Below, piece after piece: positions 33,838-42,290 of a stretch of 64,000 nt of DNA. Numbering within the stretch: the first letter of the stretch is position 1; each line of letters opens with the position of its first letter. This DNA comes from Burkholderiales bacterium. GTDB lineage: Bacteria > Pseudomonadota > Gammaproteobacteria > Burkholderiales > Burkholderiaceae_C. A program made the position numbers and the translations under genes. The notes under the pieces were generated by a model, which made no database searches, had not been told where the DNA came from, and worked only from the letters and a program-made list of their open reading frames with translations. The stretch is from positions 1 to 64,000 of the forward strand of contig JACPOK010000016.1 of assembly GCA_016191525.1 (NCBI GenBank). The letters are read 5' to 3'.

Positions 33838-34239
33838 ATGCCACGTCAACAACGTTCGGATAAAGCGGTTGCCGAAATCGCAAAGCGCTTCATCACGGCC
33901 GCCCAGGAACACCTGGGCCTGGCCCCTGCGGACCTTTGGCGAGCCTTGGGGTACGCCAACTCCAGTACGGTGCACTCTGTGACAAAAGGGGAAACTCTGC
34001 CCGATTTCGTCCGTATCGCTGAGCACCAAGCCTATATGCGAGACGCGCGCGGGCGTTCGCTGAACCTGCACTGGGTGATCACAGGCCAAGGCAGTCCCGT
34101 AGTGGAGCCGGGGCAAGCTGGCAGGGTAGGGCGTGCGAGCGCCAAGGAATCGGCAGAGAACGATATTATCGTGAAATTGCGACGCATGAAACCGAGCCGG
34201 CGAGCCACACTGGTGAAGTTCCTGGACGAGTTTTCCTAG
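33838..34239 (+). CDS. Helix-turn-helix regulator (phage-repressor-like)
   Basis: A 133-residue protein. Residues 12-60 form an XRE-like HTH (FITAAQEHLGLAPADLWRAL, then SSTVHSVTKGETLPDF), followed by LNLHWVITGQGSPV, the phrase seen after the HTH in phage-type repressors. The C-terminus is basic and helical (IVKLRRMKPSRRATLVKFL). I prefer the ATG at 33838 (MPRQQRSDK) to an in-frame upstream start because the promoter-like sequence ends just before it. It converges with tniE, sharing the last four bases. It probably controls the methyltransferase and itself. Confidence 0.75.
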   Translation: MPRQQRSDKAVAEIAKRFITAAQEHLGLAPADLWRALGYANSSTVHSVTKGETLPDFVRIAEHQAYMRDARGRSLNLHWVITGQGSPVVEPGQAGRVGRASAKESAENDIIVKLRRMKPSRRATLVKFLDEFS

Positions 34240-35852
34240 GCACCGAGCCTCGCCCGCAGCACGGGCTTCACGTGGTGATCCACGGCGGACGCCGACAGAC
34301 TGTCCATCAGCATTCGCCCCGCGAATAGCAGCGGGTCGGCATCCAGGCCAGCTCGCCATTGCGGCGACGGCAGCGACGCCAGGATCGGGAGAAGGACCTC
34401 CGGCAACTCAAGCCACTCGCCGTCCAGCCTCAAATTGCGGAAGTCCTTGAGATCAAGATCGCTGTGGCGCAACTGCAGGATTCGGTCCAGCGGCGCATTC
34501 AGCAGCTTCGACAGGAGTTTCGCAGTGAGCGCCAGCCGCGCCGGCCGATTCGGCGACGACTCGATTGCGTCGCATATGGTCCGTACATACTGTGCTTGGC
34601 GCACCAAAGAAACCGGGGTGGCAGATTTTGGCTTCAGCTTGAGCCGCAAGCCATGTAGACCGTTCAGATGTGAGACGAAGGTGCTCAGTGAGGCTTTCAA
34701 TCCCGGCTTCTTCGCGACGAAGCTGTCCAGCGCCTTCTGGCCGACTTGAGTAGCGCGCGCGACCTTCGCCTGCGTGAGAAGCGCTACTGCGGCGTGGACA
34801 TAGCCTCTACGTGATCGGAGTGAAACGATGGGCTCACGGGCCAACAGAGCCCGTTCAAACCGATCTATGTCCTCCGCCCAAGGTTGGCCAGTGATGGCGT
34901 CACGCTTTGTGGAAAGGAGCCGCTCTTCGCTATGCCGTCGTCGCGTGGCGGCGTCGTCGTTCAGCAAACCCGCTTCCGCTAAGTACTGTGACAGCAAGCC
35001 CATCCGCCTCAATTCCTCCGTCGAGAAAATCTGCACTATCAGGGCCCCATCCAGCGGCACTGCGCGCTGCTCAAGCGCGACGTCCATCTTGGCGAGAAAT
35101 TGCAGGTACCGGGAGGCGCCAGCCGCCAGCTTGCTTGCGCGTCCGCTCTCGTTTCCCCACTGGGTGAAATTGGCATAGACGTCGCGTACCTCTTGCGTGG
35201 CCAGCAGGTTCTGGGCGCCATGCAACCGAGACAGATTTGCCCGCTTGATTCCACAAGACATGCACGGCAGTACGCCAGCGCCGCCCACTGTTACTCCGCA
35301 GTCGGGGCAGGGATGATTCGCCTCGGGAGCGGCAGCGCAGGCAGTGCACAACGGCCGCCGGTCCAAGGTCATCAGATTGACTGTCCGGTGTTTGCCGCAG
35401 CAACTGCAGGTGGCACCGACCGTTGACCTCAGGCACTTGTCGCACATTCGGCCGTTTTGGGGATGGCCGCTTGAACGGCTCAGCCGCGTACTTGGTGTGG
35501 CGCACACGTCGCATGGCTCAGGCGTTCGGTAGTAGCGCGCGCAGGCGGCACAAGCCACGCGCTGGCCAACGCGCAGGGATGCCTTGGGCGTGATCTTCCC
35601 GCATCTCAGACAATTGCGGTCCTCCCGCAGGCATTCGCCGCAAGTGGGTCTCTCGTCATTGCGGTGCGCCCGCGCTGTTTTTCCGCACACGTGACATGTT
35701 CTTGCCGGAAATACTCGCGGGTAGCAGATCGAGCAGTAGCCCGTACCCAAATGCACACGGTGAGCCTTTTCCATTTTCGTGCCACAGTTGCCACAGTCGG
35801 CACTGCGAGCCCGTGCCAGATAGACCCTTTCATCGATATCGAGCGGTGTCAT
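34236..35852 (-). CDS. tniE: Transposition-associated zinc-ribbon protein (TniE-like)
   Basis: A 538-residue protein, last of the five-gene tni operon and starting inside the tniD stop (ATGA). Residues 15-230 hold at least seven CxxC pairs in a row (for example CGNCGTKM, CHVCGK, CGECLRED, CLRCGK, CDVC, CSCCGK, CPDCG), a string of zinc ribbons. The C-terminal 250 residues resemble a tyrosine-recombinase core (LLSKLLNAPLDRILQLRHSDLDL, HHVKPVLRARLG) but end without an active-site tyrosine. The order tniC-A-B-D-E and the target comM are those of Tn6022/AbaR-type elements. Its function there is not settled. Confidence 0.75.
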   Translation of the reverse strand: MTPLDIDERVYLARARSADCGNCGTKMEKAHRVHLGTGYCSICYPRVFPARTCHVCGKTARAHRNDERPTCGECLREDRNCLRCGKITPKASLRVGQRVACAACARYYRTPEPCDVCATPSTRLSRSSGHPQNGRMCDKCLRSTVGATCSCCGKHRTVNLMTLDRRPLCTACAAAPEANHPCPDCGVTVGGAGVLPCMSCGIKRANLSRLHGAQNLLATQEVRDVYANFTQWGNESGRASKLAAGASRYLQFLAKMDVALEQRAVPLDGALIVQIFSTEELRRMGLLSQYLAEAGLLNDDAATRRRHSEERLLSTKRDAITGQPWAEDIDRFERALLAREPIVSLRSRRGYVHAAVALLTQAKVARATQVGQKALDSFVAKKPGLKASLSTFVSHLNGLHGLRLKLKPKSATPVSLVRQAQYVRTICDAIESSPNRPARLALTAKLLSKLLNAPLDRILQLRHSDLDLKDFRNLRLDGEWLELPEVLLPILASLPSPQWRAGLDADPLLFAGRMLMDSLSASAVDHHVKPVLRARLGA

Positions 35853-36772
35853 GCTGTCTTCGCCAACCGGGCCTTCGCGCGCCGAGGAAACTTCACCTTG
35901 GCAGCAAGTCGAATCAGCATTTCCGCTCGAAGGACGCGGTTCCGCGGCAACTTGGCACAGCGTCTTCGACCTTCCTTTACAACTCGCCTGATGGCCTGGA
36001 CTGCGGGTCCGGCGGTCGCCCGAACAAGCGTTGAAGCACCTACCGTGACAAGGAGCGGGCGCCGCTGCGCCAACCGCCAGTAGCTCCAGGGCTCGACGCT
36101 GGGGGCAAAGGTTGGGTCGCGCTGTGCGGCATTGCTCAATGCCGCATGGAATCCGTCCAACATCTCTGGCTCGCCGTTCGATGCACGGTGCCAGACGGAG
36201 CGAACCCGCATCTGCAGGACCTGCTCTTCACGTGAAGGGCGCTCAATGCGGCCGCGGTAAAGAGGAATGGTGCATCTGTCGCAACATGCCGTCATCAATG
36301 CGTCCCGCCTGTACGGTGCGAAGGGAGCATCACAATGAGGACAACTGTCTCGCAGTGCTATCAAATGTACGCTGCAGATCCAGGTTGAGGCCAGGCGCCA
36401 CTCCAGCGGCAGTTGACGCGCGTCGGCTGACAGACAGACCGGGCAGTACAGTTGCCCATACCGCAGCCGCTTACGGTGATAGATGCCCACAGGATTGAGC
36501 CATCTCTGGAAGCCACTGCGCTGCGTCGTTAACCCCGCCGCAGCAAGCATCGGAAGGACCGTCATGGCTTCGACTTGCGTCGTATCCAGATCAGCCCATT
36601 TCGCGATTTGGCCAATTGCCGCGGATCCGATACTCCGGTCGAGGTCGCTACTCCAAATCGACCAGCCCAAGCCGATGCGCTGCGCCATCGATGACGGTGC
36701 GTCGCCTTGCTGCCAGGCACAACGCACGAGAAATGAGCCGAGAAGCTCGCCGTCGAATGGTTGCGCGGTCAT
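35849..36772 (-). CDS. tniD: TniQ family target-selection protein
   Basis: A 307-residue TniQ/TnsD-type protein. The N-terminal TniQ domain has GELLGSFLVRCAWQQGD, and YGQLYCPVCLSADARQLPLEWRL then CSVHLIALRDSCPHCDAPF gives the zinc-binding C-x2-C/H signature, followed by ACCDRCTIPLYRG. In Tn7-like elements this protein binds the attachment site and recruits the ATPase. Here the site is within comM. I start at the ATG 36772, one base after the tniB stop; a GTG at 36784 would overlap tniB. Confidence 0.85.
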   Translation of the reverse strand: MTAQPFDGELLGSFLVRCAWQQGDAPSSMAQRIGLGWSIWSSDLDRSIGSAAIGQIAKWADLDTTQVEAMTVLPMLAAAGLTTQRSGFQRWLNPVGIYHRKRLRYGQLYCPVCLSADARQLPLEWRLASTWICSVHLIALRDSCPHCDAPFAPYRRDALMTACCDRCTIPLYRGRIERPSREEQVLQMRVRSVWHRASNGEPEMLDGFHAALSNAAQRDPTFAPSVEPWSYWRLAQRRPLLVTVGASTLVRATAGPAVQAIRRVVKEGRRRCAKLPRNRVLRAEMLIRLAAKVKFPRRAKARLAKTA

Positions 36773-36773
36773 C

Positions 36774-37676
36774 TCATGCGTCACTGGGTTGTGGCGAAGC
36801 CGTCAACGAAGCTGCCTGGCGCCACTTGCGCGCATTAGTCAGGATATCGAAGGTAATTCGATCATTGCCGGTCCTGAGCGCGACCTGCGCTGCACGCATG
36901 ATCAGCTTGCGGACGGATCCAATCGTGCCGTTGCAGCCCTTGTAAATCTCGAACACCATTCCCGGGGATGTCAGGTTTGATGGTTTTGGCAGCGGGATCA
37001 GCTGTTCGAAGGCGGCCACCAGGCTGACGAAGTCCTCGTTGGCCGACCACAGCGGAAGCGGCAACCGCAGAAACCGGTTGACGAACTGGGGATCGATCGC
37101 CAGTGCGCGGGTGACGTCGCTCGTTCCACAAGCAACGATGCTGAGCTGGCGCATATTCGACAGCCGCTTTAACGACGCCATGAACAGCTTGTGCTGCTTG
37201 GCGGGACTGTTCAAGATTGCGTGGAGTTCATCAATCACCAGCACCGATGTCTGGCTGATCGCCATTTCCTGGTGGACGATGGCCTCAAGCCGCTCCGGCC
37301 GCGCATCGGCTCGATGGGAGACACCCATTGCGGTCAGGATGGCGCTGTAGAGCCTGCCTTCGTCTGCGGTCGGGGGAGCTTCGACCCAAAGCACTTTGGC
37401 TATGGGATAGTCCGCCTCGTCCAACACGATGGGATTCTTTCTCATGAAGTGTCGTGTCAGCGTGGTCTTGCCGTTGTCGCTGTCAGAGATCACGGCGCGG
37501 CACTCCGGCTTGATGCTGCGCGGGCGGTCGACCAGGTCCTGTAGCTCACGCAGGATGTAATCGCTCGCCGGATAGTCGATGTGCGGAGGATCTTGCGCGA
37601 TGAACGCGAGCTTGTCGCTCAACGGCGCTTCCAGGAGCTTCGCCGCTTGCTTGGACAAGTGATCACGGGAAATCAT
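36774..37676 (-). CDS. tniB: TniB/TnsC-type AAA ATPase
   Basis: A 300-residue transposition ATPase. The P-loop is VISDSDNGKTTLTRHF (about 63-78), and Walker B is VLVIDELHAIL (about 145-155). Both are embedded in the TniB pattern PASDYILRELQDLVDRPRS and MRQLSIVACGTSDVTRAL. It links the target-recognition protein to the transposase. The ATG overlaps the tniA stop by four bases. The gene is full length for the family. Confidence 0.9.
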   Translation of the reverse strand: MISRDHLSKQAAKLLEAPLSDKLAFIAQDPPHIDYPASDYILRELQDLVDRPRSIKPECRAVISDSDNGKTTLTRHFMRKNPIVLDEADYPIAKVLWVEAPPTADEGRLYSAILTAMGVSHRADARPERLEAIVHQEMAISQTSVLVIDELHAILNSPAKQHKLFMASLKRLSNMRQLSIVACGTSDVTRALAIDPQFVNRFLRLPLPLWSANEDFVSLVAAFEQLIPLPKPSNLTSPGMVFEIYKGCNGTIGSVRKLIMRAAQVALRTGNDRITFDILTNARKWRQAASLTASPQPSDA

Positions 37677-39619
37677 TGCTCCTCGCTGACGTTAAATGCC
37701 CGAACCTTTTTGCCGGCGAACGCCGCGAACGGGTTGCTTGTGGTGTCCACTTCAGCAGACTGGGGATCCATTTGTTGCTCGATGCGTGAACGATCCTGCT
37801 TACCGGGAGCCGTAGGCGTCGTCTGCTTACGCTTGGAACGGGCGCGCTTGGTGGCCGCCACCGCCTCCTCCTGGCGCTTGGCGCTGCGATCACGGTAGCC
37901 TCGCTTGGCTACTTTGTCCTCCATCTGCTTGCCGTGCGCGTGATCGCGGGAGTCGATGGCCATCAGCTCGTCCACGCTGATCCGGTCTTGCTCATCATCC
38001 TCGGCGGCTTGCAAAGGCCATCGATCGAGCTTCACGTACTGCTTGATGTCGGGGTCAAGGAACCACACGTTGCGCGGGTAGTTCGGGTGGTACTTGATGA
38101 CGAACTTGCGTTTGACCGTGGGATGATCCAAGTCTGGAGCGTTCACCCAGCGATTGAGGGACTCGTGGTAGTAGTCCGCCTTTCCGAAGCGGACGCCCGA
38201 GGGCGATACCACGCGCATCTCGAATGGCAGGAAGTCCAGCTTGAGTTTTTCAGGGTCAGAGATCTGCACGGGGAGACCAGCGCCGCGGACAGTCGCTGTG
38301 CCCATGATTTCATTCTCCCAAGCGTTCTTGGGTGGCATTTTCAACATGCGATGCTTGTCCACGTGGTAGTAGTTGACGATCCAGTCAGCTACTTCCACCT
38401 CGAGCTCCCACAAGGTGTAGACGGATTTCTTTCGTGGGTCGTATGTGCCGCGCTGGGCTGGATTGGCGAACGTTGTGCCAGGCTTCTTTCGCAGCATGGC
38501 GTTGACATTGCCCACCATCCGTTCGATGTGAGCGCCATAGCGCGGCTGCTTGACTGGTCGCAGCTCCAAGTCGATGCCGTGCTCCTTGCAGCCGAAGCGA
38601 AGGGTCTCGCCACGGAATTCCTTGGCGTTATCGCAATGGAGCTTGAGGATCTTTCCCTGTACGGGCCAATTGCCCGAGATGCCGAGTGAACCGAGGTAGC
38701 CCTTTTTGGGCAGCATGCCCATAGCGATTGCCATACCGGCGGCGACGGACGAAGGTGCCCGCATGCTGAGGTAGAAGCCCACGATCATGCGCGTCTTCAC
38801 GCAGATTAAGAGCGTAAGCCACGGCCGGCCCCAAGGCAGCCGGGTGTCCGAGTACACCGCCATCATGTCCAGACGGACATGGTCCATTTGGACGGGATTT
38901 AGCGGGCCAACAGGCGTTGGGAACGTTCCCGGCGTGGGCAAGTTGAGATCCGCATCTTCAGGATGCCCTCGCCGCCGAGATACGACATCCCTTGGAACTG
39001 CGGCGATCCGGTTTCGAATAGTGTTTTCGTGGGGTACCGGCTTGTTCTCCGCTTCACACCGTTCGCCAACAGTCGTGATGATTTCTGCCGGAACGAGTTG
39101 CTGCGAATCCAGATAGAGAGTGTCAATTGTGTCCTGGATGATTTCCTCAACACGCGGATCCAGCTTGCTGCCCGATTTGGGGCCACGTGTTTCATCGGTC
39201 AAGGCAGCTAGCCCACCGCCTTCGAAGCTCTTGATCCAGGCATAGATCGTCACAACGCTTTTTCCGGCGACCTTGGCGACCGCTTCTACGTCCTTGCGTT
39301 TTCTTCCCCTCATAGTCAGCAGCGGCAAGATGACGTCAAGCCGGCTCTCCGCCTTGGCGATTTCAGCCTCTGAGTACCCCAGAATTTCCAGGCGTCTACG
39401 TGGAGTCGCATCAGATTCTGCAGGCCCACACTCGTCGACGATTTGCGACGCATGAACGATCTGATCGAGGAATGCCACTTCTGATCGCCCATTGGTCGGG
39501 TCTTCCACCAGGATTCGCTCGGAGGTGAGAACGCGCCGCACGGTGTGCAAGCGACCCTTGAAGCCGACGTGAACGCCAGGGCGGACGGCAAAGCCGCGGA
39601 AGTCAGCGCTCGAGGCCAT
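37673..39619 (-). CDS. tniA: TniA/TnsB-type DDE transposase
   Basis: A 648-residue transposase of the Mu/TnsB family. After N-terminal HTH parts (VEAVAKVAGKSVVTIYAWIKSF) the catalytic core has the first Asp in MDHVRLDMMAVYSD (about 270), the second Asp in LKLHCDNAKEFRG and the Glu in GAHIERMVGNVN: a complete DDE triad. The Mu C-terminal beta-barrel follows, with VRFGKADYYHESLNRWVN. The basic tail would bind tniB. ATG at 39619 is used; it overlaps tniC by 17 bases. The enzyme looks intact, so the element may be active. Confidence 0.92.
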   Translation of the reverse strand: MASSADFRGFAVRPGVHVGFKGRLHTVRRVLTSERILVEDPTNGRSEVAFLDQIVHASQIVDECGPAESDATPRRRLEILGYSEAEIAKAESRLDVILPLLTMRGRKRKDVEAVAKVAGKSVVTIYAWIKSFEGGGLAALTDETRGPKSGSKLDPRVEEIIQDTIDTLYLDSQQLVPAEIITTVGERCEAENKPVPHENTIRNRIAAVPRDVVSRRRGHPEDADLNLPTPGTFPTPVGPLNPVQMDHVRLDMMAVYSDTRLPWGRPWLTLLICVKTRMIVGFYLSMRAPSSVAAGMAIAMGMLPKKGYLGSLGISGNWPVQGKILKLHCDNAKEFRGETLRFGCKEHGIDLELRPVKQPRYGAHIERMVGNVNAMLRKKPGTTFANPAQRGTYDPRKKSVYTLWELEVEVADWIVNYYHVDKHRMLKMPPKNAWENEIMGTATVRGAGLPVQISDPEKLKLDFLPFEMRVVSPSGVRFGKADYYHESLNRWVNAPDLDHPTVKRKFVIKYHPNYPRNVWFLDPDIKQYVKLDRWPLQAAEDDEQDRISVDELMAIDSRDHAHGKQMEDKVAKRGYRDRSAKRQEEAVAATKRARSKRKQTTPTAPGKQDRSRIEQQMDPQSAEVDTTSNPFAAFAGKKVRAFNVSEEQ

Positions 39620-40316
39620 AGGCAACTGGCTCTTCGTGCCAGATCTCGGACGACATGTTGAGCCTGGCTGTCAGGTTGGCGCCGATCGCTCTACTGGTGA
39701 TGAGCCGCCACATAACACCGACAGCTTCCATGCGGTTGGTCAAGTCCATGAAGGTGGCCGCCAACAGTTCAGACGGCGTGGCGATCTTCAACTGCTCCAT
39801 GGTGCGGAGGAGCATCAAGCTTTTGGCGCCGTCGTCGGGATAGGAGCGGTAGTTGCGCAGGAACTGAACGTTCTCAAGATAGGTGTTGCGGATAAACCGC
39901 TCCGTCAGTACCCTGAATTTCCACCCCTTTGACCGGCAAACCATACGCGCTGCAGCGAAGCCCGGGGCCAAGTCTTCCCGGCGGTCTAGCAGTTCCTCCC
40001 TGTACTTGACTTCGAAAAGCGCGGGGCGCCACGGCTTGGAATCTCCGACTGCACGGTATCTGGCAAGGAAGTCGGGTGTATAGCTTCTGATCTCACCTCC
40101 GTCTACCCGGTAGCGGATCTTGAGCGGCTGGCTCACGACCTTGGCCACCCGCGCGTTGAAGTCGAGAAGATGCACAAGGTCCCGCTCCAACGTGCTCTCA
40201 TATTCAACGGTGTCGCCTTCGAGAGTTTCCACTCGTCCCGTCACCGCCCGGTAGTTCTTCGGAATGCGCCGAACACCTTCGTCAGATTCAGTTAAGTCAA
40301 TGATTGTGATTTTCAT
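39603..40316 (-). CDS. tniC: TnsA-type heteromeric transposase endonuclease (TniC)
   Basis: A 237-residue endonuclease of the PD-(D/E)xK type. The catalytic residues are Glu in YESTLERDL, Asp in SYTPDFLARY and the E-x-K in LFEVKYREEL, as in TnsA, which cuts the 5' ends of Tn7 so that it excises fully. The C-terminal part (MLLRTMEQLKIATPSELLAA) binds the partner ATPase. Starts at 40379 and 40334 are also possible; 40316 (MKITIIDLTE) is preferred as the usual family N-terminus. It is the gene nearest the right transposon end. Confidence 0.87.
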   Translation of the reverse strand: MKITIIDLTESDEGVRRIPKNYRAVTGRVETLEGDTVEYESTLERDLVHLLDFNARVAKVVSQPLKIRYRVDGGEIRSYTPDFLARYRAVGDSKPWRPALFEVKYREELLDRREDLAPGFAAARMVCRSKGWKFRVLTERFIRNTYLENVQFLRNYRSYPDDGAKSLMLLRTMEQLKIATPSELLAATFMDLTNRMEAVGVMWRLITSRAIGANLTARLNMSSEIWHEEPVAYGLER

Positions 40317-40423
40317 ATCAGTTCGATCAATCATTGTTGCCAGTATGATAAATAGGAGTGTAATTGAGCTACTCTGCATTGGGAACTGTTCAGATCCAGT
40401 TCAACAAATTATTAGAATCCACA
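40317..40423. mobile_element. Right terminal region of the transposon
   Basis: A 107-base AT-rich segment between tniC and the comM remnant. GAACTG (40384-40389) and CAGTTC (40396-40401) form an inverted pair, and TTCAACAA with related GAACTG near 40322 may be transposase-binding repeats. It ends ACA at 40421-40423. Base 40424 on can be read in frame as comM (GC-GGC-TCA-CCG). A shift of the junction by up to seven bases is possible, since the target duplication cannot be checked without the left end. Confidence 0.6.
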
Positions 40424-41085
40424 GCGGCTCACCGCCGCGGCCGGGCGAAATTTCACTGGCGCACCACGGTGTGCTGTTCCTGGACGAGTTGCCGGAATTC
40501 CCGCGTGCGGCGCTGGAGGCGCTGCGCGAGCCGCTGGAGGCAGGCCACATCACCATAGCCCGCGCGGCACGCCGCTCCGAATTTCCGGCGCGCTTCCAGT
40601 TCATCGCCGCGATGAACCCCTGCCCCTGCGGCTGGCTGGGCGCGGCCCACCGCAACTGCCGCTGCACGCCCGACCAGGTGGCGCGCTACCAGGACAAACT
40701 CTCGGGACCGCTGCTGGACCGAATCGACCTGCACGTGGAGGTACCGGCGCTGGCCCAGGGCGAGTTGCTGGCAGCGGCGGCCGGCGAAGCCAGCGAGAGC
40801 ATCCGCCAGCGCTGCACCGCCGCGCGCGAAGTGGCGATCCGGCGCCAGGGCAAGCCGAACCAGGCGCTGCAGGGCAAGGAGATCGACGGCCACGCCGGGC
40901 TTGAGGCCACCGCCGTGAAGTTCCTCAACACAGCCTCCGCACGCCTGGGCTGGAGCGCGCGCTCGACGCACCGGGTGATGAAGGTCGCGCGCACGATTGC
41001 CGACCTGGCGGGGGCTGCCGTCACGCAGGCCACGCACGTGGCGGAGGCGGTGCAATACCGCCGCGCGCTGTCGGACCGAAAATAG
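40424..41085 (+). pseudogene. comM: 3' part of comM (YifB/ComM, competence-related Mg-chelatase-like ATPase), truncated by the transposon
   Basis: The fragment reads GSPPRPGEISLAHHGVLFLD, ELPEFPRAALEALREPLEAG, then the Zn/Arg-finger region AAMNPCPCGWLG and ends SARSTHRVMKVARTIADLAG and EAVQYRRALSDRK with TAG at 41083-41085. This is the last 220 residues or so of ComM. The first part, including the Walker A motif and the start, is absent from the window. ComM is a hexameric helicase that widens recombination tracts in natural transformation, so this insertion should cripple that role. The remaining frame is intact and would need a promoter in the transposon end. Confidence 0.9.
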
Positions 41086-41090
41086 CGGGC

Positions 41091-42290
41091 ATGACCGCTC
41101 CAGCGCCGCCCGCCATTTCCTATAACCGGCGGCTGGTGGGCTGGCTTTCGCTGGCGCAGCTGATCACCTGGGGCAGCGTGTTCTACACCTTCGCCCTGCT
41201 GATGGAGCCGGTGGAGCGCGAGCTGGGGCTGACGCGGGCCCAGTCTTCGCTGGCCTTCAGCCTGGCGCTGCTGGCCGAGGGCGCGATGGGCTATGCGGTG
41301 GGCCGCTGGATCGACCGCGGCCATGAGCGCGCCGTGATGACGGGCGGTTCGTTGCTGCTGGCCGCCTGCCTGGTGGGGCACAGCCTCGTGACCAGCCTGG
41401 CCGGTTTCTACGCCGCCTGGATCGGCATGGGCGTGGCCCTGTCGGGCACCCTGTACACACCGGTCTTCGCGGTGGTGACGCGGCGCTTTCCCGATGACTA
41501 CCGCCGCGCCATCATCACGCTCACCTTTTTGGGCGGGCTTGCCAGCACGGTGTTCATACCGCTGTCGGCCTGGCTGATCCAGTCGCTGGGGTGGCGGCAC
41601 GCGCTGTGGGTGCTGGCGGCGCTGCACCTGCTGGTGTGCGCGCCGCTGCACGCGCGGGTGCTGCGCAACGCGCCGCGCACGGTGGCCCATGCGGCCGGCA
41701 CGGCGTCCTCGCCCGCGTCATACCTTCGCAGCGCACCGTTCCTGCTGATCGGCGTTTTCGTCATCATCATGATGGCGGTGACCTCGGCGCTGCCGGCGCA
41801 CATGATCAGCCTGCTGCGCGAGAACGGCTTGTCGGAAGTCTGGGTTGTGGCCATTCCCGCGAGCATCGGGGTGGTACAGGTGCTGGGGCGGCTGCTGCTG
41901 TTTTTCTTTGAGCACCGGTTCGACGTGCACCTGGCCAACCGGCTCATCCCCTGCCTGATCCCGGTGGGGCTGGCGGCCCTGATCGCGGGCAGCGGCCACG
42001 CCGCGGCGGCGCTGCTGTTCGTGCTGTTCTACGGGCTGGGCAATGGCATGCAGACCATCGTCAAGGGCACGGCCATTGCCCTCTACGTCAGCCGCGCGCA
42101 TGTGGCCTCGCTCAACGGCGCGCTGGCCCTGCCCACGGCGCTGGCCCGCGCGCTGGCGCCCTGGCTGCTCGGCGTAATGTGGAGCCCGGCGGGCGGCTAC
42201 GCCAGCGGCCTGTGGCTGCTGCTAGGCGCGAGCGTGGTCGCGGTCATCGCTTTCATCGCGGCCCAGCGGCGCGCCTTGCCCGCGGCCTGA
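41091..42290 (+). CDS. MFS transporter
   Basis: A 399-residue membrane protein with about twelve hydrophobic segments, of the major facilitator superfamily. The MFS motif is near residues 60-75 (GYAVGRWIDRGHERAVM). It is related to the oxalate/formate-antiporter or monocarboxylate branch. It starts five bases after the comM stop, so it was probably cotranscribed with comM. Its last 69 bases overlap the convergent yihY-type gene, an unusually long tail-to-tail overlap. Confidence 0.88.
   Translation: MTAPAPPAISYNRRLVGWLSLAQLITWGSVFYTFALLMEPVERELGLTRAQSSLAFSLALLAEGAMGYAVGRWIDRGHERAVMTGGSLLLAACLVGHSLVTSLAGFYAAWIGMGVALSGTLYTPVFAVVTRRFPDDYRRAIITLTFLGGLASTVFIPLSAWLIQSLGWRHALWVLAALHLLVCAPLHARVLRNAPRTVAHAAGTASSPASYLRSAPFLLIGVFVIIMMAVTSALPAHMISLLRENGLSEVWVVAIPASIGVVQVLGRLLLFFFEHRFDVHLANRLIPCLIPVGLAALIAGSGHAAAALLFVLFYGLGNGMQTIVKGTAIALYVSRAHVASLNGALALPTALARALAPWLLGVMWSPAGGYASGLWLLLGASVVAVIAFIAAQRRALPAA

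Larger units (their letters stand above)
34236..40423 (-). mobile_element. Transposition module and right end of a Tn6022-like (Tn7 family) element in comM
   Basis: Five co-directional, overlapping genes (tniC, A, B, D, E) adjoin a right end that is inserted in comM, the target of AbaR/Tn6022 islands in Acinetobacter. The end reads, from the outside, TGTGGATTCTAATAA, and has an inverted GAACTG / CAGTTC pair at 40384-40401. The terminal TGT/ACA is the Tn7-family hallmark. The left end and the 5' part of comM do not occur in the window, so the cargo to the left (at least the conflict genes, perhaps the whole catabolic region) belongs to this or a compound island. Confidence 0.8.

Noticed and set aside
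34236-40423. Classical Tn7 at attTn7 near glmS
   Set aside because: The flanking gene is comM, not glmS, and the fifth gene is a zinc-ribbon protein rather than TnsE.
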